Origin: Stentor coeruleus | Lineage: Eukaryota > Ciliophora > Heterotrichea > Heterotrichida > Stentoridae | Assembly (NCBI GenBank): GCA_001970955.1 | Contig: MPUH01000409.1 | Location: forward strand, 1-56,345 | Length of the DNA stretch: 56,345 nucleotides | Direction: 5' to 3' | Shown: one piece after another, positions 1 to 9,941 of the stretch | Numbering within the stretch: position 1 is the stretch's first letter | Layout: each line of letters opens with the position of its first letter | Notes under the pieces: generated by a model | Database searches by the model: none | Seen by the model: the letters and a program-made list of their open reading frames with translations, nothing else | Told to the model about the DNA's origin: nothing | Program-made: the position numbers and the translations under genes

Positions 1-290
1 TTACAATCCTGCACAATATTTCATAATTTCTTTATAATATCTTATTAGCATTTTACTATCTTTAATGATGATTCTTGAATCAAAGAAATAATCTTTTTTA
101 TAAACATATATTTATTTGAGCCTTTATCTTTTGATGCTTTCAATAAAATGACTGATTATATTATTAAAATTATTTCTCGTTACTGAGTCAAAGGTAAAAT
201 TTTCATGATGAGTTTTATTTTTATGTAAAGTTTTATTTAAGTCACACCTTATGGTCTATAATGTTAAGTCTGTAAAAAGAAATTTTCCTA
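1..290 (-). pseudogene. Possible decayed coding fragment at left edge
   Basis: On the minus strand a protein-like reading can be followed towards the edge only by changing frame: an open run of about 43 codons containing FTFDSVTRNNFNNIISHF, then runs containing KGSNKYMF and MLIRYYKEIMKYCAGL, which ends in TAA at the first bases of the window. Each run is short enough to occur by chance in AT-rich DNA, and I recognise no family. Either a pseudogene tail or coincidence. Confidence 0.2.
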
Positions 291-2414
291 GATTTTAGCT
301 TAAAGGATAATTGCATTGATGTTTTTTTGAAATTTAGTGACATTTATTTTTGTGGAATGAATTTTGAGTTTTGTACATAAACTTTTAATTACATATGATT
401 TCTATGCTATTGCGATTTGTATTTATTTTTTGGTTTTTATTGTTAATGCAAAGGAATGTGAAAGGAGTTGTGAGAATAGAAGGTTATAAGAGTTTTGGTT
501 AAAAGAAAAAGTTTAAGATTTTGCAATGATAATTTTAAAATATTAAATTCAAAATCATAGATTTAGATATCATCAAAGCTACTATCTTTTGTTGTTGAAA
601 TAAGCATGAACTTTATTTAAGATTATAAATTAAACATTACCTTGATATAAGATTTCAAAAAAATATGTATATTTTTTATTGAAGCAATAGATACTAATAT
701 TTTTTTTATGATTTTTACTAATTATGAATCATAAGCTAATCTATTTTTCTAAAAAAATCTACAAGCTTAACTTTGTATTGAACCTTTAAAAACAAAATAT
801 TACTATAGGTCTAATTTTAAAAAAATTTCAAGACTTTAAATACAATAATAATCTTAATTAACCATCCCGGAAACTCATGATTTTATGACTTCTTATTTAT
901 TTAATTTATCAACCATTCTTAAAGTAAAATCTCTTTATATTTTTCCAATTAATTAGTAACTTTCTTATTTAATAGTAACCCAAATATTGTTTAAAATATA
1001 CTTTTTGTATTAAAATTTTGAAATTCATTGCATGCAGAATAAAAAAAAGTGTATTAGTCAACTCCTTGTTGAAAGTAAATATGACATTATATTTTTATCT
1101 ATAATCTTTATATCAAAAAAATGTTTTACCCTATACATAAATTGCCCAAATATTTTCTAACACAAATCATCAAGTATCATCAAAGATACATTTCTTTATC
1201 ATTCATATTAAAGCTACGTGCTTTATATTAATTCTTTATATATAAACTGTTTTTCCTAATATTTTATAAGCTATTCTATGATGATTTCATTATTATTACT
1301 ATCTACCTAAAAGTCTTAAAAAGTTTCTCATCCTCCAAAACCCTATCATTTCTTATAAGTTCTCTATATATTTTCATCATCAATACTCTATACCATATTT
1401 CATTTGATTTCATATAAGCCTTAACTTAAAAACCCTTTAAATACTCTACATACTATCTAGAATACAACTTTATAGTCTATACAATAAAAAAATACCTAAA
1501 ATACTTTTTTAAACTAAAAACTAATCAGTCAATCATATAAAAAAATAATATCAGACACAGCTATTTTGATAAGAAAAAAAAGTCTTCCCTGTGGAAAAAA
1601 ATATAATAGTCTAAATGTCATATTTTTAAAACTTAGGTTTATTTATATAAGAAAACATTATTCATATATTTTAATGACCTTGAAGTTAAGTGTGTATTAA
1701 AGAAATACAATCCTTGCTTATTATAAAATTTATGCTAAAAACTTAATCTAAAATTTTTAATCTGTTTTATGATTGAAGTTAAAGTCTAATTGTTAGAATC
1801 TTAGTATGTGTACCCAATAAAACTTTTGATTTGTTGAAGCATTGCTGAAGCTCAAGCATTTCAGAATAATCACAATCCATAATATCCTTCCATATTACAT
1901 ATATAAAAGTCGAAATCCCTTTAAGAACTTACTTCAAAAGGTACTTAAACTTCTCTTCTCACTCCTATAATGCATTAACCCATTCAACAGGATTCCTAAA
2001 GCTACTCATGCATGAAAAATCTCTATAAAACTACCAATTTTTTTCCTCTTTTATTAGTCTTATCCTTTCAATACCTTTAGGTACCTTTCTAAACTCAATC
2101 ATCATCTACTTCTCTCCGATATTTTATCCTAAAAGTTTATATCAAATTTAACCCTTAATACATATCATCCATAAACTTGCATCTTTATCCATATAATTAA
2201 ACCCATATGACTATCAAACTTTAAGCTTTTTGTTAACCCTAAAAGCAATTTGGTTAATATTTGTCTACCCTAATCTGTAAAATAACTCTTCGGAAACGAC
2301 CTTGTCAAAAATATTGAAAAAAATACTGACATCATAGTATTTTACTGGTGTTGATAATTAGAAGATATCTATGTTAAAAAAGACAAAACTTATCATTTAA
2401 CACTCTCTAATTGA
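291..2414. other. Gene-free AT-rich stretch
   Basis: No ORF, tRNA or recognisable RNA was found. Composition changes along it: about 300-540 is G- and T-rich and C-poor, while about 850-2400 is C-rich and G-poor. The right part fits the skew seen downstream of minus-strand genes, here the zinc-finger gene ending at 2415. Confidence 0.6.
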
Positions 2415-2831
2415 TTAGAATACACTAGGGAGTGGTGCCAAACTTGGGACATGTATGAAAGCTGGTAGTTTGTAATCAAGATTTTTTACTGGCATGTCTT
2501 CATAATGCTCTTGGCACCAAGAGCATTCGTACAGTTTTTGTATATTTAAATTAAAAGCCTTCTTCTGATGGAGCTTTTTATGAGCAGACAAATGTGTACC
2601 TTGACGAAAACTCATAAAACATCCAGGTTCTGGGCATACATAAGGTTTTTCTCTTGTATGAATGAACATATGTTCTTTAAGATTTTGCCTTGAAGCCAAG
2701 GATTTTTTACAAACTCCGCATTGGAACTTATTTACTGAGCTATGAAATGCTAAAATATGACGTTTCAGTATCGCTTCACAGGCATAGGTCTTATCACACT
2801 CACCTACTGAACACTTAAATATCTTTTTCAT
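2415..2831 (-). CDS. Three-finger C2H2 zinc-finger protein
   Basis: A 138-aa probable nucleic-acid-binding protein. It has three C2H2 fingers in a row: C7/C12-H25/H30, C38/C41-H54/H58 and C66/C71-H84/H88. A TREKPY linker, close to the canonical TGEKPY, joins fingers 2 and 3. The first and third fingers have the C-x4-C spacing common in TFIIIA-like proteins. A C-terminal CSWC pair near residue 104 lacks partner histidines. The tail is proline-rich (PSLAPLP). ATG at 2831, TAA stop, no intron needed. A nuclear transcription or chromatin role is inferred from the fold; the target is unknown. It lies downstream of a Rab pseudogene on the same strand. Confidence 0.85.
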   Translation of the reverse strand: MKKIFKCSVGECDKTYACEAILKRHILAFHSSVNKFQCGVCKKSLASRQNLKEHMFIHTREKPYVCPEPGCFMSFRQGTHLSAHKKLHQKKAFNLNIQKLYECSWCQEHYEDMPVKNLDYKLPAFIHVPSLAPLPSVF

Positions 2832-2986
2832 ATTATATATAAAGATGTATTTATTCTAAACCACAAAATTAAAGCCATAAAATGACATGTTTATAACTAT
2901 TACTTTTACCAAAACCAAACCTTTTTTCTATTGATTCTGGATGCAGCAAATTTTTTTCTGGGCTGCAAGATATTATCTTTAAACTT

Positions 2987-3496
2987 TTACTTTTTTATTA
3001 CCAACTCGATGATTATTGAAGTAAATATGCAGTTAAAATTTACTTCCATTTTATCACTAGAAACAATATTCATACCAAATGAGCAAGTTTTGTTCTGTGC
3101 TTCAGTCAAAAATCCATCACTCACTATATCAGGCTTATTCCCACAAGGATCTTCATAGGTTTGTCAGATGATTACTAATTAATTTCTTCAATCGTCAACA
3201 TACTCAAAAGTCTCTCTTCCCATTTTATCAAATACAAAAATCATAGCATCAACTCTTTTATAATACCCTGTAATAATTGTCCTAAACTTTTCTTACCAAA
3301 CTTTTTCCACTAAATATTTTTTTCAATCTGAATTTTTACTATAAAAAGATCTATAATCAAGTTCTTAACAACAAAATCAACACCAATAATTGAATTTAAA
3401 ACATTAGAGAACTTTTGTAAAACAAATCTTTTTATAAGTCTTGATTTTCCCAACACCAAAAGGACTATTTTGTATTTGAAATTCTTTTATAGTCAT
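2987..3496 (-). pseudogene. Rab-family small GTPase pseudogene
   Basis: A Rab GTPase can be followed across the interval, but only by switching frames and passing stops. Recognisable pieces in order are FKYKIVLL (beta-1), GVGK in a different frame (P-loop), SIIGVDFVVKNLIID (switch I and beta-2), KIQI, GYYKRVDAMIFVFD (after the G3 region), FEYVDD followed by TGA where Rabs have Trp, NKPD (G4), and FGMNIVSSDKMEVN (G5 region) running to a final ELVIKK and TAA. The DTAGQE switch II motif is not readable. At least four frameshifts or stops rule out a single sequencing slip. It lies about 40 nt beyond the stop of the phosphatase gene on the same strand. Confidence 0.85.
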
Positions 3497-3538
3497 TACT
3501 CACCTTCTTGTTCTAATTTATTATATTTTTTTATTTAG

Positions 3539-4912
3539 TTAAATTAAGACAGGTGTTATGGTTGTTGGGATCATTAAAGACCCTCGTCTTGGATCTCTAT
3601 TATAATGGCCTTCAATTTTATTGTTTTCATTCTCATCTTGAGCGCTTTCAGTACTTTTAGTCTGGCTTCTGAATTTCATCATTACTTTAAGAGGGGTTTC
3701 TTTTAGTTCTAATATAATACACGATATATCATCAATACTTACATCTTCTTCTTTGATTATAGAAAACCATCTTACTCGAGCTTCTTCACAAAGCATTTGA
3801 GCAATACAACTATTGCTTGGATTTACCAGATGCCCAACAACTGAATTACGTGTTTTACGTTTGCAGATTATTCTGTAGTTTTCTATAAAATTCACCACAT
3901 CTTCGTTATCCATAACATCCCAAATTCCATCACTTGCTATGACAATAAAATAGTCATGCTCGATAACTGTATGTGTTGAGCAGATAGGTTCTGCACTAAC
4001 CCCAAGCTTTTTACAGTTAAAATCCCCTAAAGCTCGGCTTACAGATAAACCTGGGTAATTAGCGTTCATTTCCCAAACCCTGAAAGGTCCAATTCCTTGG
4101 CCACTGGAGTTTTTCATTTGGTCAACACGTCCTCCACATTGAGTAATTCTATAGAGTTCTTCAGGCAAATCAGGCTTCTGATCAAAAGTTAGCTGCACAG
4201 GGGTTATGTATTTATTGAATATACTGTTTCTTCGCTGTTTTACTTCTATTAATACTGGGTTCATATGAAATACACCATTATAAGGTTCTGGGACAAGGTC
4301 TGGAGGACTAGAAGTTGCTAAGACTGCCCTAGAATCCCCTAGTGTAGCACAGTAAATTTTTGAATTAACATATAAAATCAGAACTTGTGTGCTAAATAAA
4401 TACTACCTTCCTGAAAGTTTTGCATCAATTTGACTTTTTTCTAACTCAACTTCACATTTGTTTGTCACATATTGAAGGAATTCTATTGGGTCAGGCTAAA
4501 TAGTTCATACAAAACTTGTAAACACAGAAAATAAGTTCTGAGCTAGTTCCGAACAAAATGATGAGACTTTTCCACCGTTGACTCCATGACCATCATAAAG
4601 ACCTAGGAATATACAATCTTCGTTAGATATTGTGAAACAATTGTCTTGGCATTGCTTTTCTTGGTCATGGCGAGGGTCAAGACCTGGAATTACTGCATAT
4701 GATAGTTGAAATGTGTTGTTATTAATATATACTGAGTCTGAAAAAGCCTTAAGAGGTTCAGAAAGATGAAAGGCTACTTCAGTGAATTCGGTGTTTTTAC
4801 TATTTTTATGTCTGTTGCGGATTTTAATAAGCGCTTGGCGTGAGTACTGAAGTTGTATAGCTGGTATGATTGATTTTATTTTGTCGGATTTTGTAAGAGC
4901 ACAACTACCCAT
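3539..4912 (-). CDS. PPM/PP2C-type Ser/Thr phosphatase, two 15-nt introns
   Basis: Metal-dependent protein phosphatase of 447 aa after splicing. Exons are 4912-4511, 4495-4407 and 4391-3539. The metal-binding and catalytic signature is complete: YDGHG near residue 105, GSTQVLILY and GDSRAV from the spliced middle exon, SVSRALGDF, ASDGIWDVMDNEDVV, and SIDDISCIILEL near the end. Removing the two introns joins three frames into one continuous PP2C fold, which is strong proof of the splice sites. The N-terminus MGSC offers Gly2 for myristoylation and Cys4 for palmitoylation, so membrane attachment is plausible but inferred. Substrate unknown. ATG at 4912, TAA stop. Confidence 0.93.
4392..4406 (-). 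other. 15-nt spliceosomal intron 2 of the PP2C gene
   Basis: Sense sequence GTAGTATTTATTTAG. Removing it joins ...LSG to STQVLILY, restoring the conserved PP2C GST motif. Without removal the frame hits the TAG inside the intron. Confidence 0.92.
4496..4510 (-). other. 15-nt spliceosomal intron 1 of the PP2C gene
   Basis: Sense sequence GTATGAACTATTTAG. It carries the TGA that would end exon 1. Removal joins ...VFTSF to PDPIEFLQYV in frame. Confidence 0.92.
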
Positions 4913-5593
4913 ATTTATTTTATGTGTTCTTAGAAGATTTTGAGAGTAGATTGTTATGAAACTGTTTGTTTTTTACATGGTTTAAGATGGAATATTTGTT
5001 TAGAAAAGTTTTATTGCTTAGAATTTATTGGGTATTTTTTAGGTATTGATATCTGAAATCATATGCTGATAGTGAAATAGATGGATTTTGAATAAAATTT
5101 TATATTAAATTTAAGGTTTGTTATTATATGCTTGTTTTATTATGTGTATAGCTTTGATTTTTATAGGTTTTTTAAGACATGTAGAGTTTAGGTTGTAAGA
5201 AATTTAGTTTTAATGAATATTATTACTTTAAAAAAAAACAGTAAAGCGACTAGGTTAAAGAAATTTTAAAACTGTGGAAAAAGTAGAAAGTCTAGGGTGA
5301 TTTAAGATATAAATTTATTATGATTATAACTTCCTACATTAATGATTTAAATAGAATATATCTTTTCTCAAGTATTTTTATAGATAAATCTTTTACTATG
5401 ACAACTAACCTAAAAAAAGCATGATATTTTCCCCAAAGATCATATTTGGAATTTGGTTTTATAATCAGCTAATGGATTTACAAATTTAATAACGTGAATA
5501 ATCCTTATAATTTGATCAAAAAAGAATTAATTTTAATATTATTTCAGGATTTAAGGGAAAATATATTAATAAGATATTCCAATAGTAAATAAT
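4913..5593. other. Intergenic, 5' flank of PP2C gene
   Basis: No gene seen. The first 250 nt are G- and T-rich on the plus strand, hence C-rich on the sense strand of the minus-strand phosphatase, as found upstream of other genes here. Confidence 0.6.
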
Positions 5594-5602
5594 GGCGCGA
5601 AA
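5594..5602 (-). promoter_or_regulatory. E2F-type site TTTCGCGCC
   Basis: The plus strand reads GGCGCGAAA, whose complement TTTCGCGCC is an exact match to the E2F/DP consensus TTTSGCGS. A second GC-rich word, GGCGCC, lies at 5629-5634. Both stand out in very AT-rich DNA and lie 54 and 22 nt before the ATG at 5656. The match is direct; cell-cycle regulation is inferred. Confidence 0.5.
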
Positions 5603-5655
5603 GCTTCTGATTTAGTAAGATGAAATAAGGCGCCTAATAATTAAATAATATAATT

Positions 5656-5832
5656 ATGTCTGAGAGAGCTCAAATCTCTATTTTTAGTGATAAAAGCTAT
5701 ATTGATTCATTGAAAAAAGAGCTTGAGCAATCGATACAACTCAAGACAAATTATTACAATTACGATTTTGACAATGATAGACCTTTAAAGAGTACAAGAT
5801 ACAAATGGGAGAATCACACATTAAACTACTAA
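5656..5832 (+). CDS. 58-aa hypothetical protein
   Basis: ATG to TAA, 58 codons, starting MSERAQISIFSDKSY and ending KSTRYKWENHTLNY. The composition is protein-like, with mixed charge, Trp and Tyr, and an acidic-basic helix SLKKELEQS. No family recognised. Support comes from the codon-like composition, the E2F-type site just upstream and the 3' end facing the next gene 256 nt away. A small cytoskeletal or regulatory protein is possible. Against it, the ORF is short and no homologue is known to me. Confidence 0.5.
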   Translation: MSERAQISIFSDKSYIDSLKKELEQSIQLKTNYYNYDFDNDRPLKSTRYKWENHTLNY

Positions 5833-6088
5833 TAACCTAATTATCAATTTGATTCAATAAATTCCCTATATAAACCCTATAACTTCCTCTAGATATCAAA
5901 TAAAAAAATACTCTTTTCATATTATTAACCTCATATTTAATCATCCTAAAATCCTATCATCAACCCAACCCAATTCCCAAAACCTCATTTCCTTATACCT
6001 CCCTTCCTCCTTCCTTCTTCCCTAATTTACAAAAAAATAATCTCTAATCCCAATCTTAATATTAAAAATACCCAATAAAAAATAAAAA
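5833..6088. other. Extreme C-rich, G-free flank between convergent genes
   Basis: My count over 5881-6060 gives 54 C and 1 G on the plus strand. This is the 3' flank of the minus-strand FHA/RING gene, so its sense strand is G-rich and nearly C-free. No ORF or RNA seen. Confidence 0.7.
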
Positions 6089-7228
6089 TTATTTAAACAC
6101 TTTAACTTTATCCGAAATTTCTTTAAAGCAATTAGGACATTTGGTAATCGTCTTCAAGCACTCTGAACAAAAAAGATGTCCACAAGGATAACAAAGAGTA
6201 TTAGGTTCAGCCTCATTACAAATTCTGCATTCTGCAGGCATGGCAATATTTTCTTTATTTTCGCATTCTTCAGGTACAGCCACCTGCAATAATGTCGATC
6301 CAATTTTTATAAAGTCATCTAAATATATAGGGAATTCTTTACTAGTTTCCCCTTCAGGGCTAATCCTTCTCCAAGTTTTATTCGTAGACCCAAGATCTTC
6401 AACATAAAACCCATTATTTTCAAACAAAATACGCCCATGTTCAGCACTAAGCTGTGAGTCATCAACAATGGCAACTAAGTTTTCAGTATCTCTGCCTATA
6501 ATTCCCCCATTTCTGTCTAGATTATATTCATTATCTCTAGCTGGGCCTTCATATCCTGTAATTGTTATTTCAATAGGGATACCAAAAGGAGTATGTCTGA
6601 TGTTGGTAACACGAAACTCGCTAAGGCCCATTTGAAACATAAACCCTTGATCAAGTTTGAGTTTTTTGTTAATCATTATAAAGGTACCTGTTGTAGAACC
6701 TACATCTCTTAATAAAAACTGATTTGTTAACTGATTGTATTTGATTTCNTGAGTTTTATGTTTTTAATATAAACCTACATCTCTTAATAAAAACTGATTT
6801 GTTAACTGATTGTATTTGATTTCACAGTGCTTTCTGCTGACGAAACTCTCGTTTATCACATAATTATTTGAACCGGAATTCCTACCAATTGAAGCCCCGG
6901 TGTGAGTGATTTCGAAAATCTTGTATTTACACTGGCCTTCTACAGCTTTGAGGATCATGGAGTTCCAGGTACAGTCTGAATCAGAACATTCTGATTCGCT
7001 TTTGGGCTGCTCTTCTTTGAGTTTTTTTAGACTTTCTAATATTTTATGCCTATGAAGTCTGATTTTTACTTGGAAGTCATTAGCTAAATCATCTTCTGTG
7101 ATTTGGAGTAGTAGGCAACCATCGATTCCTAAGGATTCAAATTTGCTTTTGTATTGTGGGAGCTCAAGTTGAGCTAGCCAGTCGCTTACTTGACTGACTG
7201 TCCATTTTGATGCTGAACATGTTTCCAT
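6089..7228 (-). CDS. SAM-FHA-FHA-RING protein, likely E3 ubiquitin ligase
   Basis: Once the 52-nt duplication around the N at 6749 is collapsed, one ORF of about 354 aa reads through. Order: a SAM domain (about residues 7-70, WTVSQVSDWLAQLELPQY), FHA 1 (IGRNSG, SFVSRKHCEI, DVGSTTGTF), FHA 2 (IGRDTE, LSAEHGRI, EDLGSTNKT) and a C-terminal C3HC4 RING (CRIC, CGHLFCSEC, CPNC). Both FHA domains keep the Arg, Ser and His used to bind phosphothreonine. The protein should bind phosphorylated partners through FHA, oligomerise or dock through SAM, and recruit an E2 through RING. CHFR and RNF8 are known FHA-RING ligases, but this SAM plus double-FHA layout is not one I know. ATG at 7228, TAA stop. Confidence 0.88.
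6697..6823. repeat. 52-nt direct duplication around N at 6749
   Basis: Copies at 6697-6748 and 6772-6823 are identical, with the N and 22 nt between them. Collapsing them rejoins FHA domain 1. Best explained as two overlapping contig ends not merged. Confidence 0.9.
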
Positions 7229-7675
7229 TTAAAATTTTATATGAAATGATATAAATTGTTATAGGAAAACTATTAAATAATAATTATCTTAGTCTATTCA
7301 GCTTTAATAATCATTCCCACAAATCTGCATAATGTCCTTGTTTATGTTTAATATTAATTCTTTGATAATCTTATATAACTCAATATCCTCAATTATTTAA
7401 ATTACAAGGTTAATTTCAGTAGCCTAAAGCACTTATCACAACTTTTTCAGTCTTTGCACATTTTTCATATAAATCTAGTAAAACCACTCTAATTCTCCTT
7501 CTTTTCAACAATTTTATAACTTCCACAAAATCATCCTAATACTCAAAAATTCCTAACCCATAAAAAATCATCCCTCTAAACTAGACTCCTAAACAAGTCT
7601 AAAATCAATCAAAAAATTCATTTTACATTATATTTCAACTAAATTCTCAATCCTCCGCATTTTGAACCTTATCGA

Positions 7676-7684
7676 TTTTCGCGG
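7676..7684 (+). promoter_or_regulatory. E2F-like site TTTTCGCGG
   Basis: TTTCGCGG fits the E2F consensus TTTSGCGS. It lies about 40 nt before the ATG at 7723 and is one of few CG-rich words in the flank. Confidence 0.35.
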
Positions 7685-7694
7685 TATTAGCACA

Positions 7695-7702
7695 TTACGT
7701 AA
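7695..7702. promoter_or_regulatory. Palindrome TTACGTAA, bZIP-type
   Basis: A perfect 8-nt palindrome matching the core of PAR-bZIP sites, about 20 nt before the ATG. The match is direct; function is inferred. Confidence 0.25.
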
Positions 7703-7722
7703 ATAACTTGTTGAATCTTATA

Positions 7723-8823
7723 ATGTTAAACGATCTATTATTATCTTCGATACAGCTTAGAGAAGCTGGAGACAACTTGACAGATATCAAATTTTCCTAT
7801 ACTTTGCCATCACTAATGAGAGTAGAAAAGTTCAGAAGCGTGATAAAAAAAAATCAAAGCCCATATAACAGTCTTGGTTCTGAGATTGTTTGGATAGGGG
7901 GAAAAGAGAATATTTTAGCAACTTTAAACAGCCATGGTCAGGTGATATGCTATGATTTATTAGACGACAATAGGAGTGTTGTATTGACTGAAGGTTTTGA
8001 ACATGCTTTCAAGATTTTCTTTACTGGAGAAAGTTTGTTTATGGTTATAAAAAATGACTATAGTGATTTTTTGAATTTTTTCCTAGTCCCAATAGAAGGT
8101 TTACAGACTGGTTCTTACTCAAGAACAAAGATTTTCGACCAGCTTCATTGTGAAATAAGAAACCTCCGCGATCTCGATAGTGATACCTGCTCTATAGTTG
8201 TGGAAAAAGGAAGCGTAATACAAATTTGGCATATTTTATCTAATACCCTTATCCAAGAATTCCCTTTTAACTCTAGCATCCAATACCAATACAGTTCAGG
8301 TTGCTTTATTTTCTGGGAAACAGGTAAATCAGATACCAAGCTTGGGATTATTTCTTTACAAAACTCAACAATGAACCAAATAATAATTAAAACCACAAGT
8401 CAAATTAACGCCTGCGAAATAATCAAAAGTAATCTTTTACTTGAAATCCAAAATTGTCACTTGCAAATCATTAACATATTCACAGGACAGAGTCATATTT
8501 TTACCCATAGTACACCACTAGCTGTTTATAAAAATGATACTTGTAATAGCATTTTTGTATTATTTAGTGATAAAACTTTTGCGACAATCAATGATAAAAT
8601 TACATTAAGCAGTAAATGTTTGGATTTAACTGGAGATGTTTTTTATTCCAATTTGGGAGAATATTCAATCCTGTCAGATAAAACTGGGAGAGTCTGGGTT
8701 GCTGGTGAGAGGGTTGAGAAAGTTTTCGATGGCATCAACCGTGAAATTCAACAAATTGGTGTCAATCCTGATGCTAATCATATTTACTTGGCTAGCAGAG
8801 AAGAAATCTTTGTTATTGAGTAA
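7723..8823 (+). CDS. Beta-propeller-like protein, unknown function
   Basis: 366 aa from the ATG at 7723; an in-frame TTG lies 15 nt upstream but is not needed. The body is a series of short beta-rich blocks resembling degenerate WD repeats, such as IVWIGGKENILATLNSHGQV, SIVVEKGSVIQIWHI and YSILSDKTGRVWVAGERV. The spacing of hydrophobic strands and turn residues suggests a propeller, but strict WD dipeptides are lacking. The N-terminus (LLLSSIQLREAGDNL) is not recognised. No signal peptide or membrane segment. A scaffold role is likely but unproven. Ends in tandem TAA TAA. The E2F-like and TTACGTAA words upstream hint at regulated expression. Confidence 0.75.
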   Translation: MLNDLLLSSIQLREAGDNLTDIKFSYTLPSLMRVEKFRSVIKKNQSPYNSLGSEIVWIGGKENILATLNSHGQVICYDLLDDNRSVVLTEGFEHAFKIFFTGESLFMVIKNDYSDFLNFFLVPIEGLQTGSYSRTKIFDQLHCEIRNLRDLDSDTCSIVVEKGSVIQIWHILSNTLIQEFPFNSSIQYQYSSGCFIFWETGKSDTKLGIISLQNSTMNQIIIKTTSQINACEIIKSNLLLEIQNCHLQIINIFTGQSHIFTHSTPLAVYKNDTCNSIFVLFSDKTFATINDKITLSSKCLDLTGDVFYSNLGEYSILSDKTGRVWVAGERVEKVFDGINREIQQIGVNPDANHIYLASREEIFVIE

Positions 8824-9941
8824 TAATTTCTTAAAACTTTGCCTTTAGATAAGAATATGATTGTGAGAAAGATGATGAGATTGATGGATTGGATATATGA
8901 GAATATATTTTAATTTTTTAATATAAGGAAAAAGATTGGGTAAAAGTATTTTTGCTTAAGAGAAAATATGGTTCTGTGAATGTTTTGTGTGAAAATTGTA
9001 AGATTATACTTAGGCTAAGAGTTTTTATAATTTTAGTTGTATGTTTGATATAAAGTGATTTAAATTTGAAAATAATTAATTGATAGATGGAAAAAATATT
9101 GATATCTTTTGAATTTTAAGTATTTTTATTAATATGATTTTAATCTCTAATAAATTGTGCTAATATGCTATGTTTGGATTTTATGATGTTTGAAAATTTT
9201 ATATTTTTCTAAATCTTATAATGATATTCCTAAAGTAATTGGCTTATTTATAAAATATGCAATGAGCAGCATAGGTAAGCTAATAAAATTCATGTAAATC
9301 CAAAACTATCATTGCATTTATCCAATCTTTTAAAAATTCAATTTTTTATACTTCTTATCATAATATTATCCTAATTATCATATAAAACATAAACTAAATT
9401 GATATACTAAATTTTTCTTATATTAATCAATAATTATAAACTTGAAGCTTTGTTTTTAATTGAATCTTCATTCAACCTACTCTTTATTTTCTATGATTAT
9501 TTTCCGAAATTTCCCCCAAAAAAATATATTTCTATCCTAAAATCATTTCTAAATTCCTATCAAACCTCATATATATGCTTTTACTTAAACAAAACTAATC
9601 ATGCCTTGTCTAGTTAAAACATCCTTTCTTTGTCCAATTTTTTATTTTTCCAAATCCAAAATTATAGCGTCTATACCTTAAAAACCATATCCTAACAAAC
9701 AGAATAAATAGCATAATCCAATAAGCCAAACAATAAAATATCAACAAATTCTTATTTAGATAACAATTTTCAACACCTAAACTTTTTTTTACTTACCAAA
9801 TTTTTCTTTTAATCCAGCTTTTTTTATTTTCTCAATCATCCTTGCAATTCTCACAGCCCAAAAGCTAAAACTCATATCCCAAAATGCTAATTTTCTAGTT
9901 AAAAACTAAATCATCTGAATTAATGCCTAACTTTTTTCCCC
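8824..9941. other. Intergenic between convergent genes
   Basis: No gene seen. The left third is G-rich and C-poor (3' flank of the plus-strand gene). The right part, from about 9300, is C-rich and G-poor (3' flank of the minus-strand phosphatase). The switch near 9250-9300 probably marks the boundary between the two units. Confidence 0.6.

Larger units (their letters stand above)
7229..7722. other. Divergent intergenic region
   Basis: Separates the minus-strand FHA/RING gene from the plus-strand propeller gene. C-rich and G-poor from about 7300 to 7650, as expected before a plus-strand gene. Two candidate factor sites lie at its right end. Confidence 0.6.

Noticed and set aside
2931-3158. 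75-codon plus-strand open frame
   Set aside because: Antisense to the Rab pseudogene, whose minus-strand motifs are clear.
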